A stretch of 15,059 nucleotides of DNA. It comes from an uncultured Clostridia bacterium. Its GTDB lineage: Bacteria > Bacillota > Clostridia > HGM11514. The stretch lies in NCBI GenBank assembly GCA_934489915.1, contig CAKSSZ010000016.1, positions 1 through 15,059 of the forward strand. Reading direction: 5' to 3'. The translations under genes and the position numbers were made by a program. Shown piece after piece: positions 14,865-15,059 of this stretch. Position 1 is the first letter of the stretch. Each line of letters opens with the position of its first letter. The notes under the pieces were generated by a model. It had not been told where the DNA came from, did not search any database, and saw nothing but the letters and a program-made list of their open reading frames with translations.

Positions 14865-14902
14865 CCTCATAACGCCTTCACTGCGCTACCAACTTTTCAC
14901 GG
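14822..14902. repeat. Long-range inverted repeat CCGTGAAAA/TTTTCACGG enclosing an inner stem
   Basis: CCGTGAAAA (14822-14830) is complementary to TTTTCACGG (14894-14902). The inner stem CGCTTGC/GCAAGCG is nested inside. Together they could fold as a branched hairpin in DNA or RNA. Confidence 0.6.
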
Positions 14903-14907
14903 TTATT

Positions 14908-14926
14908 GCGCCTTGCGGCGCTTTTT
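14908..14926 (+). terminator. Hairpin with T run after the repeat element
   Basis: GCGCC and GGCGC form a 5-bp stem with loop TTGC, followed by TTTTTG and further T tracts. It is a second intrinsic terminator-like signal between the two repeat copies. Confidence 0.6.
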
Positions 14927-14974
14927 GTTTTTTCTTTTTTAAATTAATACAAAGTCCTCAATCCTTCCATTTTC

Positions 14975-15059
14975 CTATGCAAAAAAAACTCCGCTCACTT
15001 CCTTGCTCCTCCTTTTCCGTGAAAAATCCCGCTTGCTGTGGCTATTCGGTTGCAAGCGC
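14975..15059. repeat. Direct repeat copy 2 (at least 85 bases), cut by the window edge
   Basis: Identical to 14782-14864 apart from two extra A in the A run. Because the identity continues to the last base of the window, the true repeat may be longer. Between the copies lie 110 bases with no gene. Confidence 0.93.

Noticed and set aside
14736..14942. Small open frame running from the tRNA into the repeat element
   Set aside because: It begins inside the tRNA T-arm, crosses the tRNA terminator and has no ribosome binding site.

Overview
The window looks like a chromosomal segment of a Gram-positive, low-to-medium-GC anaerobe of the Clostridia (Bacillota). This rests on near-consensus TTGACA/TATAAT promoters with 17-base spacers, strong AGGAGG-type ribosome binding sites, a lipoprotein PstS, a glycine riboswitch, and secreted-protein architecture (InlB-type repeats plus copper-amine-oxidase-type stalk domains) common in gut clostridia. 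No species is assigned.

Layout. 1-2348: a left-truncated GH127-type (DUF1680) glycosidase gene on the minus strand, divergent from an AraC-family regulator, which ends in a hairpin terminator. 2428-4444, minus strand: an iron-containing alcohol dehydrogenase that appears to lack about 80 internal residues, preceded by a LysR-family regulator; the gap between them carries a perfect 15-bp inverted repeat. 4589-5797: an (alpha/alpha)6-barrel glycosidase-like protein with its own promoter. 5829-5862: a strong hairpin between convergent units. 5894-9949, minus strand: a complete phosphate uptake operon, pstS-pstC-pstA-pstB-phoU, tightly packed and partly overlapping. 10117-12690: divergent from it, a TTG-started FAD-dependent dehydrogenase of the COG2509 type, then a secreted repeat protein. 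12866-12910: a shared terminator. 12924-14342, minus strand: an AGCS alanine/glycine:cation symporter read from a consensus promoter through a single-aptamer glycine riboswitch with a terminator-type expression platform. 14671-14746: tRNA-Asn(GUU) with its own promoter and terminator. 14782 to the right edge: an 83-85-base direct repeat with nested inverted repeats, the second copy cut by the window end.

How the parts work together. The glycosidases and the AraC regulator suggest carbohydrate scavenging. The pst operon supplies phosphate, and hexamers resembling a Pho box with 11-base phasing lie in the pstS/FAD-dehydrogenase divergent region. The symporter should be switched on by glycine. 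No phage, transposase or CRISPR is visible. The least explained items are the internally deleted dehydrogenase, the AT-rich palindrome beside it, and the repeat element behind the tRNA.
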